Below are positions 17,675 to 26,657 of a DNA stretch of 64,000 nucleotides, piece by piece. The DNA is taken from assembly GCF_015223355.1 (NCBI RefSeq), contig NZ_JADFFK010000026.1, positions 1-64,000 on the forward strand, read 5' to 3'. The stretch's first letter is position 1. Each line of letters opens with the position of its first letter. The stretch comes from Salipiger mangrovisoli (lineage in GTDB: Bacteria; Pseudomonadota; Alphaproteobacteria; Rhodobacterales; Rhodobacteraceae). A program made the translations under genes and the position numbers. The notes beneath the pieces were generated by a model. It saw only the letters and a program-made list of their open reading frames with translations, did not search any database and was not told the origin of the DNA.

Positions 17675-19483
17675 GTGTCTGAAGTGAAAGGCAAGGACCG
17701 CAGCGGCGAGCAGCGACTGTCGACAGAGACAGCCGTCGAGCAACCTCTCGCGCCGCGGCACAACCAGACCCAGAACCTCCGTACCGACTTCGCACAGATC
17801 GCCACAGCGGCCAATGCGGCGGCTATTGGGATGGGCCTCGCGGCACAGGCCGAGGCTGGCTCCCAGCATGACACCCAGGGCGACGCCGAAAACACGTCGT
17901 TGCAGGAGCCCGACAACGGCTCCGCGAGAAACCTCTTCGAGGCAGCGCAAGGGCAAGTCAGCCCTGAAACGGCATCAGACACGCTGGGCGACGCGCCAGA
18001 TGCAGGCGACTCCGCAAGCGTGTTCACGACCGCTCAGCCAGAGGCTGATCGGACGAGCGGCACCGCCAGCGCCGCGGCGATTCCTTCGGACGTTTTCGCA
18101 ACGCAGCCCGCGCCCTCTTCGACGCCCGCGGCAGGAGACCGTCCTGCCGAAGGAACTGCGACGGCGGATTCCGGCCCCGCGGCAACCGCCCCCGTCGCAC
18201 CACCCCTCGTGCAGGCCACTGCGCCGGTCGCGCAGCAGACCTCCGAAAGCTCCCCCTCCGTCGCTGGTTCTGCGGAGGTCGACTCGCAGCTCGCCACAGC
18301 AGGGTCCGACGACGGTGCAACGGGCACCGACAGGGACGCGGACCCGGCTCACGACACGCTCCCCGGCGACAGCGGCATCGTCACCGGCGCCCTCGACACC
18401 GTCACCGGGGAGGACGGCCTCCTCGACAGCGCCCTCGACCTCGTCACGGGCGACGAGGGCCTTCTCGACACGCTCACAGGCGACAGCGGCATCGTCACCG
18501 GTGCCGTCGACACCGTCGCCGGGGAGGACGGCCTCCTCGACAGCACCCTCGACCTCGTCACCGGCGACGAGGGCCTTCTCGACACGCTCACCGGCGACAG
18601 CGGCATCGTCACCGGTGCCCTCGACACCGTCACCGGGGAGGACGGGCTGCTCGACAGCACCCTCGACCTCGTCACGGGCGACGAGGGTCTCATCGACACG
18701 CTCACCGGCGACAGCGGCATCGTCACCGGCGCCCTCGACACCATCGCCGGGGAGGACGGCCTCCTCGACAGCACCCTCGACCTCGTCACGGGCGACGAGG
18801 GTCTCCTCGACACGCTCACCGGCGACAGCGGCATCGTCACCGGTGCCCTCGACACCATCGCCGGGGAAGACGGGCTGCTCGACAGCACCCTCGAGCTCGT
18901 CGCGGGCGACGAGGGTCTTCTGGGCGGGATGCTGGGACTCTCCGGCGCGACGGAAGATCAGACATCGGAGGACGACTTTCTCGACTCGCTGCTCCTCTCC
19001 GAAGCGGACGATCAGCAGATGGACAGCGTGCTCGACGGGCTCCTCGGCGAGGATGATCCCTTCGCGCTCTCGCCCGATGACGCGGAGGGCAGCACCCTTG
19101 ACGACGGCACCAGCGCGCTGCTTGCCGGACTTGGCATCGAAGACGGTCTCAGCGGCACCCTCGTCGACGAGGGCGTCGTCGACGCCGCGGCTATGGATGT
19201 CGAGGACAGCGCCGAGGTCGATGCCCTTCTGACCGAAATTCTTGGAAGCTCGGTCGATGGTGATCTCTTTTCCAGCTCCCAGGGAGCCTTTGACTCCCTG
19301 CTCAACTTTGGCGACAGCGAAGGCGATACGATGGAGCCGGTGGCGGAGGGCGACGACAGCCTTCTCGGTGACACCGCGATCGACGGCACCCTTGCCGGGC
19401 TGTTCGAGAGCAGCAGCGGAGACGGCCTGCTTTCCGGCCTTCTGAGTGGCGACAGCGACGGGCTGGACAGCGAGAACAGCTGA
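17675..19483 (+). CDS. Acidic Asp/Gly repeat protein, candidate secreted surface protein
   Basis: I do not recognise a named family. The 602-residue product starts at GTG (AGGAG eight bases upstream). Residues about 35-60 form a hydrophobic Ala/Gly stretch (IATAANAAAIGMGLAAQAEA), and about 85-225 is an Ala/Pro/Thr-rich linker. Residues 231-420 are five 38-residue repeats built from GDSGIVTGALDT, GEDGLLDSTLDL and GDEGLLDTLT. The C-terminal third continues with irregular acidic GLL/DGL units. There is no Sec signal, Cys or RTX GGxGxD repeat. Its strong acidity, the related repeats in the protein at 31175 and the type I secretion genes just downstream suggest export as an adhesin or matrix protein. 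That function is inference. Confidence 0.75.
   Translation: MSEVKGKDRSGEQRLSTETAVEQPLAPRHNQTQNLRTDFAQIATAANAAAIGMGLAAQAEAGSQHDTQGDAENTSLQEPDNGSARNLFEAAQGQVSPETASDTLGDAPDAGDSASVFTTAQPEADRTSGTASAAAIPSDVFATQPAPSSTPAAGDRPAEGTATADSGPAATAPVAPPLVQATAPVAQQTSESSPSVAGSAEVDSQLATAGSDDGATGTDRDADPAHDTLPGDSGIVTGALDTVTGEDGLLDSALDLVTGDEGLLDTLTGDSGIVTGAVDTVAGEDGLLDSTLDLVTGDEGLLDTLTGDSGIVTGALDTVTGEDGLLDSTLDLVTGDEGLIDTLTGDSGIVTGALDTIAGEDGLLDSTLDLVTGDEGLLDTLTGDSGIVTGALDTIAGEDGLLDSTLELVAGDEGLLGGMLGLSGATEDQTSEDDFLDSLLLSEADDQQMDSVLDGLLGEDDPFALSPDDAEGSTLDDGTSALLAGLGIEDGLSGTLVDEGVVDAAAMDVEDSAEVDALLTEILGSSVDGDLFSSSQGAFDSLLNFGDSEGDTMEPVAEGDDSLLGDTAIDGTLAGLFESSSGDGLLSGLLSGDSDGLDSENS
18365..18934 (+). repeat. Five tandem 114-bp coding repeats
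   Basis: Five in-frame copies of a 114-bp unit (starts 18365, 18479, 18593, 18707, 18821) encode 38 residues each. Copies are nearly identical at DNA level, with a few substitutions (Ala/Ser-Thr, Val/Ile, Leu/Ile), so the array is young or kept uniform by recombination and could vary in copy number between strains. Confidence 0.9.
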
Positions 19484-19818
19484 TCTAATCCCATTGGCCG
19501 CCCGCGGTTCAATAGTGCACGGCGCGCCAAATTTAAGCCAAACTTGTATGCCAAAATTCCAGGAACTGCCGAGGCATTCCGAAATCTGAATTACTTACAT
19601 TCGGCTTCCGGGAGTGCAAAAAGGCGTTGCACCCAGCGGTTGATTGCGGCAGAAATAAAGATGCATAGCAAGTACATGTTTCCGCATTGAGCAGTGCTTC
19701 ACGACCCTGTCTCAATCAGAATGCGTGGAAACTCGTGCTGATACCGTTTCAAGGTGTCAACCAAATGAGGAGATTGTGGGGATAGACGCTGCCGTCCATT
19801 CGGTGAGGAGTGTGTGGT
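19484..19818. promoter_or_regulatory. AT-rich region before the secretion operon
   Basis: This 335-bp stretch has no supported gene. Most of it is AT-rich compared with the window and presumably holds the promoter of the secretion operon starting at 19819. I found no exact ACATAC site here. Confidence 0.4.
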
Positions 19819-20643
19819 ATGGCAATAGAAGTGTTGGCGCGCGCCCTGTCTGGAAATTCTGGGGCGTCGCGGGTTGTGACTTCGCATCTAACCTTGCGGG
19901 AATCCATGGAAATCAGCCTCACGGAAACAAGTGGTGGCATTTCCGGATATCTGAAGTCCGGACCTGACCTGGAGATATCTTTTCAGGACGGTCAAGCGTT
20001 GAATATAGAGAATTTCTTTGTCTCAGGACCCGATGGGGAGTTCAGTTCTCTCGTTGATGACGACGGCACGACGCTGGTATCTGGCCTTCTCGCCCCTGAA
20101 CCGGATGCCGAGTCATTGGGATTGGCTGGTGCCGTAAACGATATTCCTGACGCGACCAGTGCAGAATCAACGGGAATATCCGAGCTGGATCTTGCGAGTG
20201 GCTCCGCGCTTTCCTTTGCCGAATCCATGGCCGGTGAGCCCGAAATAGACCCCGGCCCGACATGGCCTCTCGGGCTGGGAATCGCGTCGGGACTCGGCGG
20301 CCTCTCGCTGCTCTCCGACGCCTCCGGATCGGACAGCGGCTCCGCCTCCGACCAGCCCAACGAAACCTCGAGCGCGTCGGTCACAAGCGCAACGATCGGC
20401 GACGACGAGATCGCCGACCTGCTCGGGCCATCTTCCGGTGACGCGGCGCTCGACGATGAACTCGCGGAATTGCTGCAACCCGCCGCCACAGCTTCTGAAG
20501 GCGACACCGATACGGCACTGCCGGACGCAACCGAGGGTCTTGTCCCCGTGGACGACATTCATCTCGACATGGGAGCCGACCTCGTGGCCGTCGCCAGCGT
20601 ACCGGAGCTCCTGCAAAACGATCCCATTGAAAGCGAGCTATGA
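19819..20643 (+). CDS. BapA-prefix-like short acidic protein coupled to TolC
   Basis: This 274-residue protein starts at the ATG eight bases after GAGGAG. Residues about 35-65 (GYLKSGPDLEISFQDGQA, then LNIENFFV) resemble the prefix domain at the N-terminus of BapA/LapA-type giant adhesins. A Gly-rich hydrophobic stretch (WPLGLGIASGLGGLSLL, about 145-165) follows, then an acidic Ser/Asp/Ala tail. The same prefix plus Gly-rich helix order occurs in the repeat protein at 31175, so this looks like an adhesin reduced to its secretion-associated start. Its stop overlaps the TolC start by four bases (ATGA), so it is made together with the exporter. A secreted substrate or an accessory retention factor are both possible. 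Confidence 0.7.
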   Translation: MAIEVLARALSGNSGASRVVTSHLTLRESMEISLTETSGGISGYLKSGPDLEISFQDGQALNIENFFVSGPDGEFSSLVDDDGTTLVSGLLAPEPDAESLGLAGAVNDIPDATSAESTGISELDLASGSALSFAESMAGEPEIDPGPTWPLGLGIASGLGGLSLLSDASGSDSGSASDQPNETSSASVTSATIGDDEIADLLGPSSGDAALDDELAELLQPAATASEGDTDTALPDATEGLVPVDDIHLDMGADLVAVASVPELLQNDPIESEL

Positions 20644-21914
20644 AACTTTACCGACCTTCCGGCCTTCGCGGGCTCCTGAGCCGTTTCGGCGCTGGCGCAG
20701 TGCTGGTCCTATGCCTCGCGCCCGGCCCGCTTGCGGCGCAGATGACCCTGACGCAGGCGCTGGGGCTCGCCACAGAGCTCGACCCGACGGTGACCGCGAA
20801 GCGCCAGGTGGTGGCCAGCCGAACAATAGGCATACAGGAAGCGCGCGACGCCTATTATCCCAGCGTCAATGTCTCTGCCGACAGCAACACCACTGATGCC
20901 AACGGCCCCGGGATCACCCTGACGATATCCCAGGTGCTCTATGACTGGGGGCTCATCCGCAGCCAGATCAAATCCGCGACCCAGGCCAGGGTACGCTCGA
21001 TCTCCGACCTCAAGATGGCGGTCGAGGCGCTGACGCTCGATGTCGCCGAGGCCTTCCTTGATGTCGAGATCGCCGATCGCAAGATCGCGCTGACCAACGA
21101 ATACGCCGACTATGCCGGGCGTCTCGCGCGGCAGGCCGAAGATCGCGCCCGCGCCGGGCTGGGGGACAACGGCGAGGTCGCGCGGGCCCGGCTCGAAATC
21201 GCCCGCGCCGAAGATCGGCTCGCCACGCTGCGCTCGGACCGCGCGCTCAGCCTGTCGCAAATCGGCTTTTTGACCGGGCGCAACCCAAGCGGCGTTGCCG
21301 CGCCGCCGTCGCTCGGCTACGCCCGCCGCTACGGCAGCATGGAGCAGATCCGGCAAGCCGTGCGTATCGCCCCAGATTACGTTGCAAGCCAGGCCAGCGC
21401 CGCCGAGGCCGAGGCCGAGGTCCAGCGCACCAAGGCCGCCCGGCTGCCGACGATCAGCCTGCAGGCCGAGGGTCGCACCGATCTCAACGGCGGGCGCACC
21501 CGCACCGCGCTCGGCATTGCCGCCGGTGTCGACCTCAACGCCTCGACGGTCGGCGGACGCAGCCTGCAGATCTCGCAGCGCGACTTCGCCGCGGCGAAAT
21601 TCAATCTTCAGGGGGTCGAGCGCCAGCTCACCAATGTGGCGCAGACCTCGCTTCAACAGCTGAACGCCCTGCGCGCGACCGAAGCCGCCCGCGCCGGGCA
21701 ACTCGAGGAATCGCGCCGCGTGCTCGACACTTACGAGGAACAGTTCACCGCCGGTCAGCGCGATCTGATCGACGTGCTGACCACCGGGCGCGATCTCTAC
21801 GATGCACAGATCGAGCAGGTAGAGACCTACGAAGACCGCAAACGAACCGAATACGAGGCGGCGCATGACCTGGGTGTCCTGGGCACGCTTATCCTCGAAG
21901 CCAGCCGGACCTAA
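20640..21914 (+). CDS. TolC-family outer-membrane channel of a type I secretion system
   Basis: This is a 424-residue TolC/LapE-type protein. It has a signal peptide (about residues 1-34, ending PLAAQ), then the start of the first repeat, LTLTQAL-like MTLTQALGLATELDPTV, and long Ala/Arg/Glu-rich helices repeated in the second half. YDWGLIRSQI in the first half and GQRDLIDVLTTGRDLYDAQ near the end match the family. It is the outer-membrane exit duct for the ABC exporter and fusion protein encoded directly after it. Confidence 0.9.
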   Translation: MKLYRPSGLRGLLSRFGAGAVLVLCLAPGPLAAQMTLTQALGLATELDPTVTAKRQVVASRTIGIQEARDAYYPSVNVSADSNTTDANGPGITLTISQVLYDWGLIRSQIKSATQARVRSISDLKMAVEALTLDVAEAFLDVEIADRKIALTNEYADYAGRLARQAEDRARAGLGDNGEVARARLEIARAEDRLATLRSDRALSLSQIGFLTGRNPSGVAAPPSLGYARRYGSMEQIRQAVRIAPDYVASQASAAEAEAEVQRTKAARLPTISLQAEGRTDLNGGRTRTALGIAAGVDLNASTVGGRSLQISQRDFAAAKFNLQGVERQLTNVAQTSLQQLNALRATEAARAGQLEESRRVLDTYEEQFTAGQRDLIDVLTTGRDLYDAQIEQVETYEDRKRTEYEAAHDLGVLGTLILEASRT

Positions 21915-21950
21915 CGACGTGACCTGATTGACGAGTTCTGGAGAAGCCGC

Positions 21951-24083
21951 ATGTCCGATCGACCGCAGACCGACCCGCTTGTCTCAGGGCTCATCGAGCT
22001 GTGCCGTAGCCAGGGGGTCTCGACCTCGGCAGTGCGGCTCACCGATGGGCTGCCCCTGCCCGAGGATGGCACCATGTCGCTCGACACCGCGGCGGCGGCG
22101 CTGCGGCGCGTCAACATGAGCTGCCGGGTCAGCCGAGAGCCACTCTCCTCCTTCCCGGCGCACAGCCTTCCGGTCCTGCTGTTCCTGCGCTGCGGGCGCA
22201 CCGTGGTGCTCGAGAAGCTGAGCAAGGTCAGCGCGACCGTGGTGCTGCCAGAGGCCGACGGCGGCCGCGCGGTCTGGGGCTGGCGCGAGCTCGAGGCGCT
22301 GCATGACGGGCGAGTGCTGGTGTCGAAGCCGATCGACGTCACCTCGGACCGGCTCGACGAAAAGGCCCCCGACCGCCGCCACTGGATCCTCGGCCCGGTC
22401 CTGCGCAACTGGTGGGTCTATCGCGATGTCGTAATCGCCTCTTTCGCCGCCAACCTTCTGGCCATCGCCACCGCGCTCTTCTCGATGCAGGTCTACGACC
22501 GGGTCGTGCCGAGCAATGCCTTCGACACGCTGTGGATCCTCGCCTCGGGCGTCGGGCTCGCGATCGTGCTCGAGCTGGTGCTGCGCATCACCCGCGCCGC
22601 GCTGGTCGATGTCTCGGGCCGCGACCTCGACCTGCGGCTCTCGGCGCAGCTCTTCGACAAGGTCGCCAACATGCGGCTGGCGCATCAGCCCGCCTCGACC
22701 GGGGTGTTTGCCAATCAGGTCCGAGACTTCGCCACGGTCCGAGAATTCTTCACCTCGGGCACGGTCACCGCGCTCTGCGACATCCCCTTCGTGCTGATCT
22801 TCGTGGCGGTGATCTGGTTCATCGGCGGGCCGATCGCCCTCGTCACCCTCGCCGGCGTCGCGATGACCGTTGTGCCGGGACTGCTGATGCAATCCCGCCT
22901 CGCCCGCGCTTCGCGCGAGAACACCCGCGAGGCCGCGGCGCTGAACGGGCTGCTGCTCGAGACCATCTCGAACCTCGAGACGGTGAAGGCCGCCCGTGCC
23001 GAGACCCGGCTGCAGCGCGCCCATGCGCAGCTCTCCGCGACCATGGCCAACACCTCGGTCAACACCCGCCGCCTGACGACGCTGATGACCCAGATGGTCG
23101 GCGGCGTGCAGAAATTTGCCTACGCCGGGGTGATCATCACCGGCGTCTACCTGATCAGCGCCGGCGAGCTGACCGTCGGCAGCCTCATCGCCTGCACCAT
23201 GCTGTCGAGCCGCACGCTGACGCCGATGAGCCAGGTTGCGGGGCTGCTGGCGCGCTGGCAGCAGGTCCGCGCCGCGCTCGAAGGGCTTGACCGCATCATG
23301 GCGCTGCCGGTCGAACGCCCTGCCGACCGCCACTTCGTCCGCGCCAGCGACATCCAGGGCGGCTACCGGATCGAGGATGTCGCCTTCCGTCACGACCCGG
23401 CAGCGCCGCCGGTCCTGCACATCCCCGAGCTCCGCATCGACGCGGGCGAGCGCATTGCGCTGCTCGGGGGCAATGGCGCCGGCAAATCCACCTTCCTGCG
23501 GCTGATGGCGGGCTACATCGACGCCCAGCAGGGCAGCATCCTGCTCGACGATCTGGCACTTGGGCAGATCGACCCGCTCGATCGGCGCCGACAGATCGGC
23601 TACCTGCCGCAGTCGGTGGCGCTGTTCCAGGGCACGCTGCGTGACAACCTTCTGCTCGACCACGGTCTGCACAGCGATGACGAGCTTCTTGCCGCGCTGG
23701 ATGCCGTGGGGCTCGGCAGCTTCGTGCGGCGCCATGTGCGCGGGCTCGACCTGCAGCTGAGCGGCAACGGAAACGTCTCTGGCGGGCAGCGCCAGTCGAT
23801 CGGCCTTGCCCGCGTGTTGCTGCAGGATCCGCGCGTGGTACTGCTCGACGAACCAACCGCGGCGCTCGACCACATCACCGAGGCGCGGGTGATCGCACAC
23901 CTCAAGACCTGGCTCGAGGGGCGCACGGTGATCATCTCGACCCACAAGCGCGAGCTACTGGCGCTGACCCAGCGCACGCTCGTACTGAAGGACGGCAAGG
24001 TGGCGCGCGATGGTGACCTGGCGCAGATCCTCAACGCCGCCCGCGCCCGCACCGTGCAGAATGCCAAGGTGAAGGCGGTCTGA
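21951..24083 (+). CDS. Type I secretion ABC transporter (LapB-like)
   Basis: This 710-residue exporter has three parts: an N-terminal C39-peptidase-like domain (about 1-140), a transmembrane domain (about 155-450) and an ATPase domain with Walker A GGNGAGKST, signature SGGQRQ and Walker B VVLLDEPT. The N-terminal domain has no catalytic Cys-His arrangement that I can see, as in LapB/HlyB-type exporters where it only docks the substrate. It would drive export of RTX-like or BapA-like proteins without removing a leader. The stop overlaps the next start by one base. Confidence 0.92.
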   Translation: MSDRPQTDPLVSGLIELCRSQGVSTSAVRLTDGLPLPEDGTMSLDTAAAALRRVNMSCRVSREPLSSFPAHSLPVLLFLRCGRTVVLEKLSKVSATVVLPEADGGRAVWGWRELEALHDGRVLVSKPIDVTSDRLDEKAPDRRHWILGPVLRNWWVYRDVVIASFAANLLAIATALFSMQVYDRVVPSNAFDTLWILASGVGLAIVLELVLRITRAALVDVSGRDLDLRLSAQLFDKVANMRLAHQPASTGVFANQVRDFATVREFFTSGTVTALCDIPFVLIFVAVIWFIGGPIALVTLAGVAMTVVPGLLMQSRLARASRENTREAAALNGLLLETISNLETVKAARAETRLQRAHAQLSATMANTSVNTRRLTTLMTQMVGGVQKFAYAGVIITGVYLISAGELTVGSLIACTMLSSRTLTPMSQVAGLLARWQQVRAALEGLDRIMALPVERPADRHFVRASDIQGGYRIEDVAFRHDPAAPPVLHIPELRIDAGERIALLGGNGAGKSTFLRLMAGYIDAQQGSILLDDLALGQIDPLDRRRQIGYLPQSVALFQGTLRDNLLLDHGLHSDDELLAALDAVGLGSFVRRHVRGLDLQLSGNGNVSGGQRQSIGLARVLLQDPRVVLLDEPTAALDHITEARVIAHLKTWLEGRTVIISTHKRELLALTQRTLVLKDGKVARDGDLAQILNAARARTVQNAKVKAV

Positions 24084-25255
24084 TGAATTCTCCCGAGTAT
24101 TTTGACCCAAGCCATGTCGATGGCAGCTTCCGCCGCCAGACCCTCGCAAAGTCGCGGCTCACCATACAGGTCGTCGTGCTCAGCGTGCTCGCGGCGATAG
24201 GCTGGTCGGCCGTGGCCCAGGTCAACGAGGTCACCCGCGGCGACGGCCGCGTGATCCCGGCGCGGCGCATGCAGACCATCCAGAGCCTCGAGGGGGGCAT
24301 CCTCTCCGAGCTGGCGGTGCGCGAAGGCGACATCGTCAAGCAGGGTCAGGTGCTGGCCCGGCTCGACCCCACGCGTTCGCAATCGGCGTTCATGGCCACG
24401 CAATCGCAGATCACCGCACTCACCGCCGAGGTGGCCCGGCTCGAAGCCGAGGTGCTGGAACATCCCGAACTGGACTTCGGAGACACCCCGAACGAGGCCG
24501 AGCGCACCGAGTTGCGCCTGTTCACCGCGCGCCGCACCAAGCTCGAGGCGTCGCTCACCGCGCTCGAAAGCGAGCGCAACGCCATAGAGGAGCAGATCGC
24601 CATCACCGCCCCGCTCGCCGAGCGCGGCTCGGTCAGCCGCATCGACCTGCTGCAGCTGCAGCAGAAGAAGGCCGAACTCGACGGCCGCATCGGCGAGGCG
24701 CGCAATGCGTATGTCCAGGACGCCTACAAGGATCTGGCGCAGCGCCGCGCCAAGCTCGCGACGCTGCAGGAAGAGGTGGTGCAGAAACGCGACGAGCTGC
24801 AGCGGACCGATGTGCGCTCGCCGGTCGAGGGCAGGGTCAACAACATCGCCATCACCACGCTCGGCGGCGTGGTGCAGCCCGGCGAGCCGATCATGGAGAT
24901 CACCCCGATCGATGATCAGCTGGTGATCGAGACAAAGGTACTGCCCCGCGACGTCGCCTTCGTGGCGCCCGGCATGGCAGCAAGCGTGAAGATCACCGCC
25001 TACGACTTTTCCACCTACGGGGATCTGCGTGGCACGGTGATGCAAATCTCAGAGGACACGGTGGAAGAAGAGACCAAACAGGGGCCGCAGGACTTCTACC
25101 GGGTTATGGTCGGCACCGAACAGAACTACCTCGAGCGCTACGGCGAGAAATTTTTCATCCGCCCCGGCATGGTGGCACAGGTTGATATCGAGAGCGGCGA
25201 CCGTTCGGTGCTCAGCTATCTGACCCGCCCGCTGCTGAACGCCCGGCTGCGCTGA
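24083..25255 (+). CDS. Type I secretion membrane fusion protein (HlyD/LapC family)
   Basis: This is a 390-residue HlyD-type adaptor. It has a single N-terminal membrane segment (about 30-50), a lipoyl-like half (GDGRVIPARRMQTIQSLEGG, LAVREGDIVKQGQVLARL), long coiled-coil helices (about 115-235) and the C-terminal barrel (VRSPVEGRVNNIAI, PGMVAQVDIESGDRSVLSYL). It bridges the ABC transporter in the inner membrane to TolC. The one-base overlap with the ABC gene and the 13-base gap to the next gene indicate a single operon. Confidence 0.92.
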   Translation: MNSPEYFDPSHVDGSFRRQTLAKSRLTIQVVVLSVLAAIGWSAVAQVNEVTRGDGRVIPARRMQTIQSLEGGILSELAVREGDIVKQGQVLARLDPTRSQSAFMATQSQITALTAEVARLEAEVLEHPELDFGDTPNEAERTELRLFTARRTKLEASLTALESERNAIEEQIAITAPLAERGSVSRIDLLQLQQKKAELDGRIGEARNAYVQDAYKDLAQRRAKLATLQEEVVQKRDELQRTDVRSPVEGRVNNIAITTLGGVVQPGEPIMEITPIDDQLVIETKVLPRDVAFVAPGMAASVKITAYDFSTYGDLRGTVMQISEDTVEEETKQGPQDFYRVMVGTEQNYLERYGEKFFIRPGMVAQVDIESGDRSVLSYLTRPLLNARLR

Positions 25256-25268
25256 CAGAAGGCAATCA

Positions 25269-26642
25269 ATGACCCCTCATCTGCAAGACGGCGTGCTGCG
25301 CGCGCCCCGGCGTCCTGCCCCGCCGCACGGCCTTGTCGCGCTGCGCCGCCATCGCCTGCTCTCCTGCGCCTCGGCGCTGGCTCTCGTGCTGCTTACCCTT
25401 GCCGCCCCCAGCCAGGCCCGGGTCTACCGCGAGGTCGAGGTGCGCGGGGCCCGCTTCATCCCCGAGGACGACATCCGCGCCACCTGCAGTGCCCTGCCCG
25501 GCGCCGATTACCAGGACTACGACCTGCGCGCGATCGAGGATTGCCTGATGCTCACCGGCGTGTTCGAGCGGGTGCAGCTGCGCGGCGAGGGCTCGACGCT
25601 GGTCATCGACGTGACCGAGATCGACACCCGCCCGGGACGGATCGAGGGTGCGCTCTCCTACATCATGCAGGACGGATTTCTGGCCGAAGCTTCCTACGAG
25701 CAATACGACCTGCTGCCGGGCACTTTCGGTTCCGTTCAGCTCTCCTTCAACAGGCAGGTGCGCGAGCTCCAGGGCCATCTCTATCGTGCGGACCAGTTCG
25801 GAGAGACGCTGGACATCGGGCTCGACGCGATCTGGCGCGAGACCAACTATGACGACCGCAGCTATTCGGACGGCGGTTACCGCGTCGAGCCCTACCTCGC
25901 CTGGACCCCGACCGAGGTCCTCCGGCTCGAGGCCGGGCTTGGCTGGCGCGACTACCGCATGTACGACGTCGAGAGCGATGCCAGTCTGCTGCTGCAGCGC
26001 GAGGAGACCGATGGCATCTCGGCGCCCTACGCCCGGCTCGCGCTGACCTTCGGTGCCAGCGCGGAGTTGGTCCTTGACGAAGACTGGGCACGCCCCGCCT
26101 ATTCCGTCGAGCTGCAGCAGTACCTGTGGAACCTCGGCACCGAGGATGTGATATCCGACAGCCGCGCAGAGTTGCGCGCACGTTCCCCGCTGGCGCCCGA
26201 GCTTGCGTTGCTGACCACGCTGCGCGGCGGAAACGTGACCGGGCTGAACGACAACAACACCCGTGCCACCGACCGGTATTTCCCCGGTGCCGACACGTTC
26301 CGAGGCTTCGCGCCGCGCGGCATCGGCCCGCGCGACGGCGACGACATGCTGGGCGGCAACAGCTATTTCGTCGCCTCGCTCGAGCTGCAGCGCAATTTCG
26401 GCACGGTCCTGTCGCTACCGCTGCGCGGCGGTGTCTTCGTCGAGACCGGCGCGGCCTGGGGACTGGACGACACGCTGGACGGGCAGATCGACGACGCCCG
26501 CCACCTGCGCAGCTCGGCCGGGCTGTCGCTGACCTTTGACGTCGCCGAAATTCCCGTGTCGCTCTTTCTGGCGCAGCCGCTGCGCAAGGAGCCCGGTGAC
26601 GAGACGCAGGCCTTCGGCCTATCGTTCAGCGCCCGGTTCTGA
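25269..26642 (+). CDS. Small single-POTRA BamA/Omp85-like outer-membrane protein
   Basis: This is a 457-residue protein with a signal peptide ending near QARV (about residue 50). One POTRA domain follows (about 52-118, with two Cys about 25 apart that could pair), then a beta-barrel of about 330 residues. The barrel has the BamA lid-loop signature: DTFRGFAPRGIGPRDGDD followed by LGGNSYF. BamA proper has five POTRAs and about 750-800 residues, while two-partner TpsB proteins have two POTRAs, so this is a reduced Omp85 protein. As the last gene of a type I secretion operon it may help insert or display the secreted proteins. This combination is unusual and its role is inferred. Confidence 0.82.
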   Translation: MTPHLQDGVLRAPRRPAPPHGLVALRRHRLLSCASALALVLLTLAAPSQARVYREVEVRGARFIPEDDIRATCSALPGADYQDYDLRAIEDCLMLTGVFERVQLRGEGSTLVIDVTEIDTRPGRIEGALSYIMQDGFLAEASYEQYDLLPGTFGSVQLSFNRQVRELQGHLYRADQFGETLDIGLDAIWRETNYDDRSYSDGGYRVEPYLAWTPTEVLRLEAGLGWRDYRMYDVESDASLLLQREETDGISAPYARLALTFGASAELVLDEDWARPAYSVELQQYLWNLGTEDVISDSRAELRARSPLAPELALLTTLRGGNVTGLNDNNTRATDRYFPGADTFRGFAPRGIGPRDGDDMLGGNSYFVASLELQRNFGTVLSLPLRGGVFVETGAAWGLDDTLDGQIDDARHLRSSAGLSLTFDVAEIPVSLFLAQPLRKEPGDETQAFGLSFSARF

Positions 26643-26657
26643 GGCCGTTCGGCAGCG

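Noticed and set aside
21984-23945. 653-codon minus frame opposite the ABC exporter gene
   Set aside because: It is antisense to a gene with all ABC motifs; its composition (Asp/Arg/Gln/His-rich) is a GC-bias artefact.
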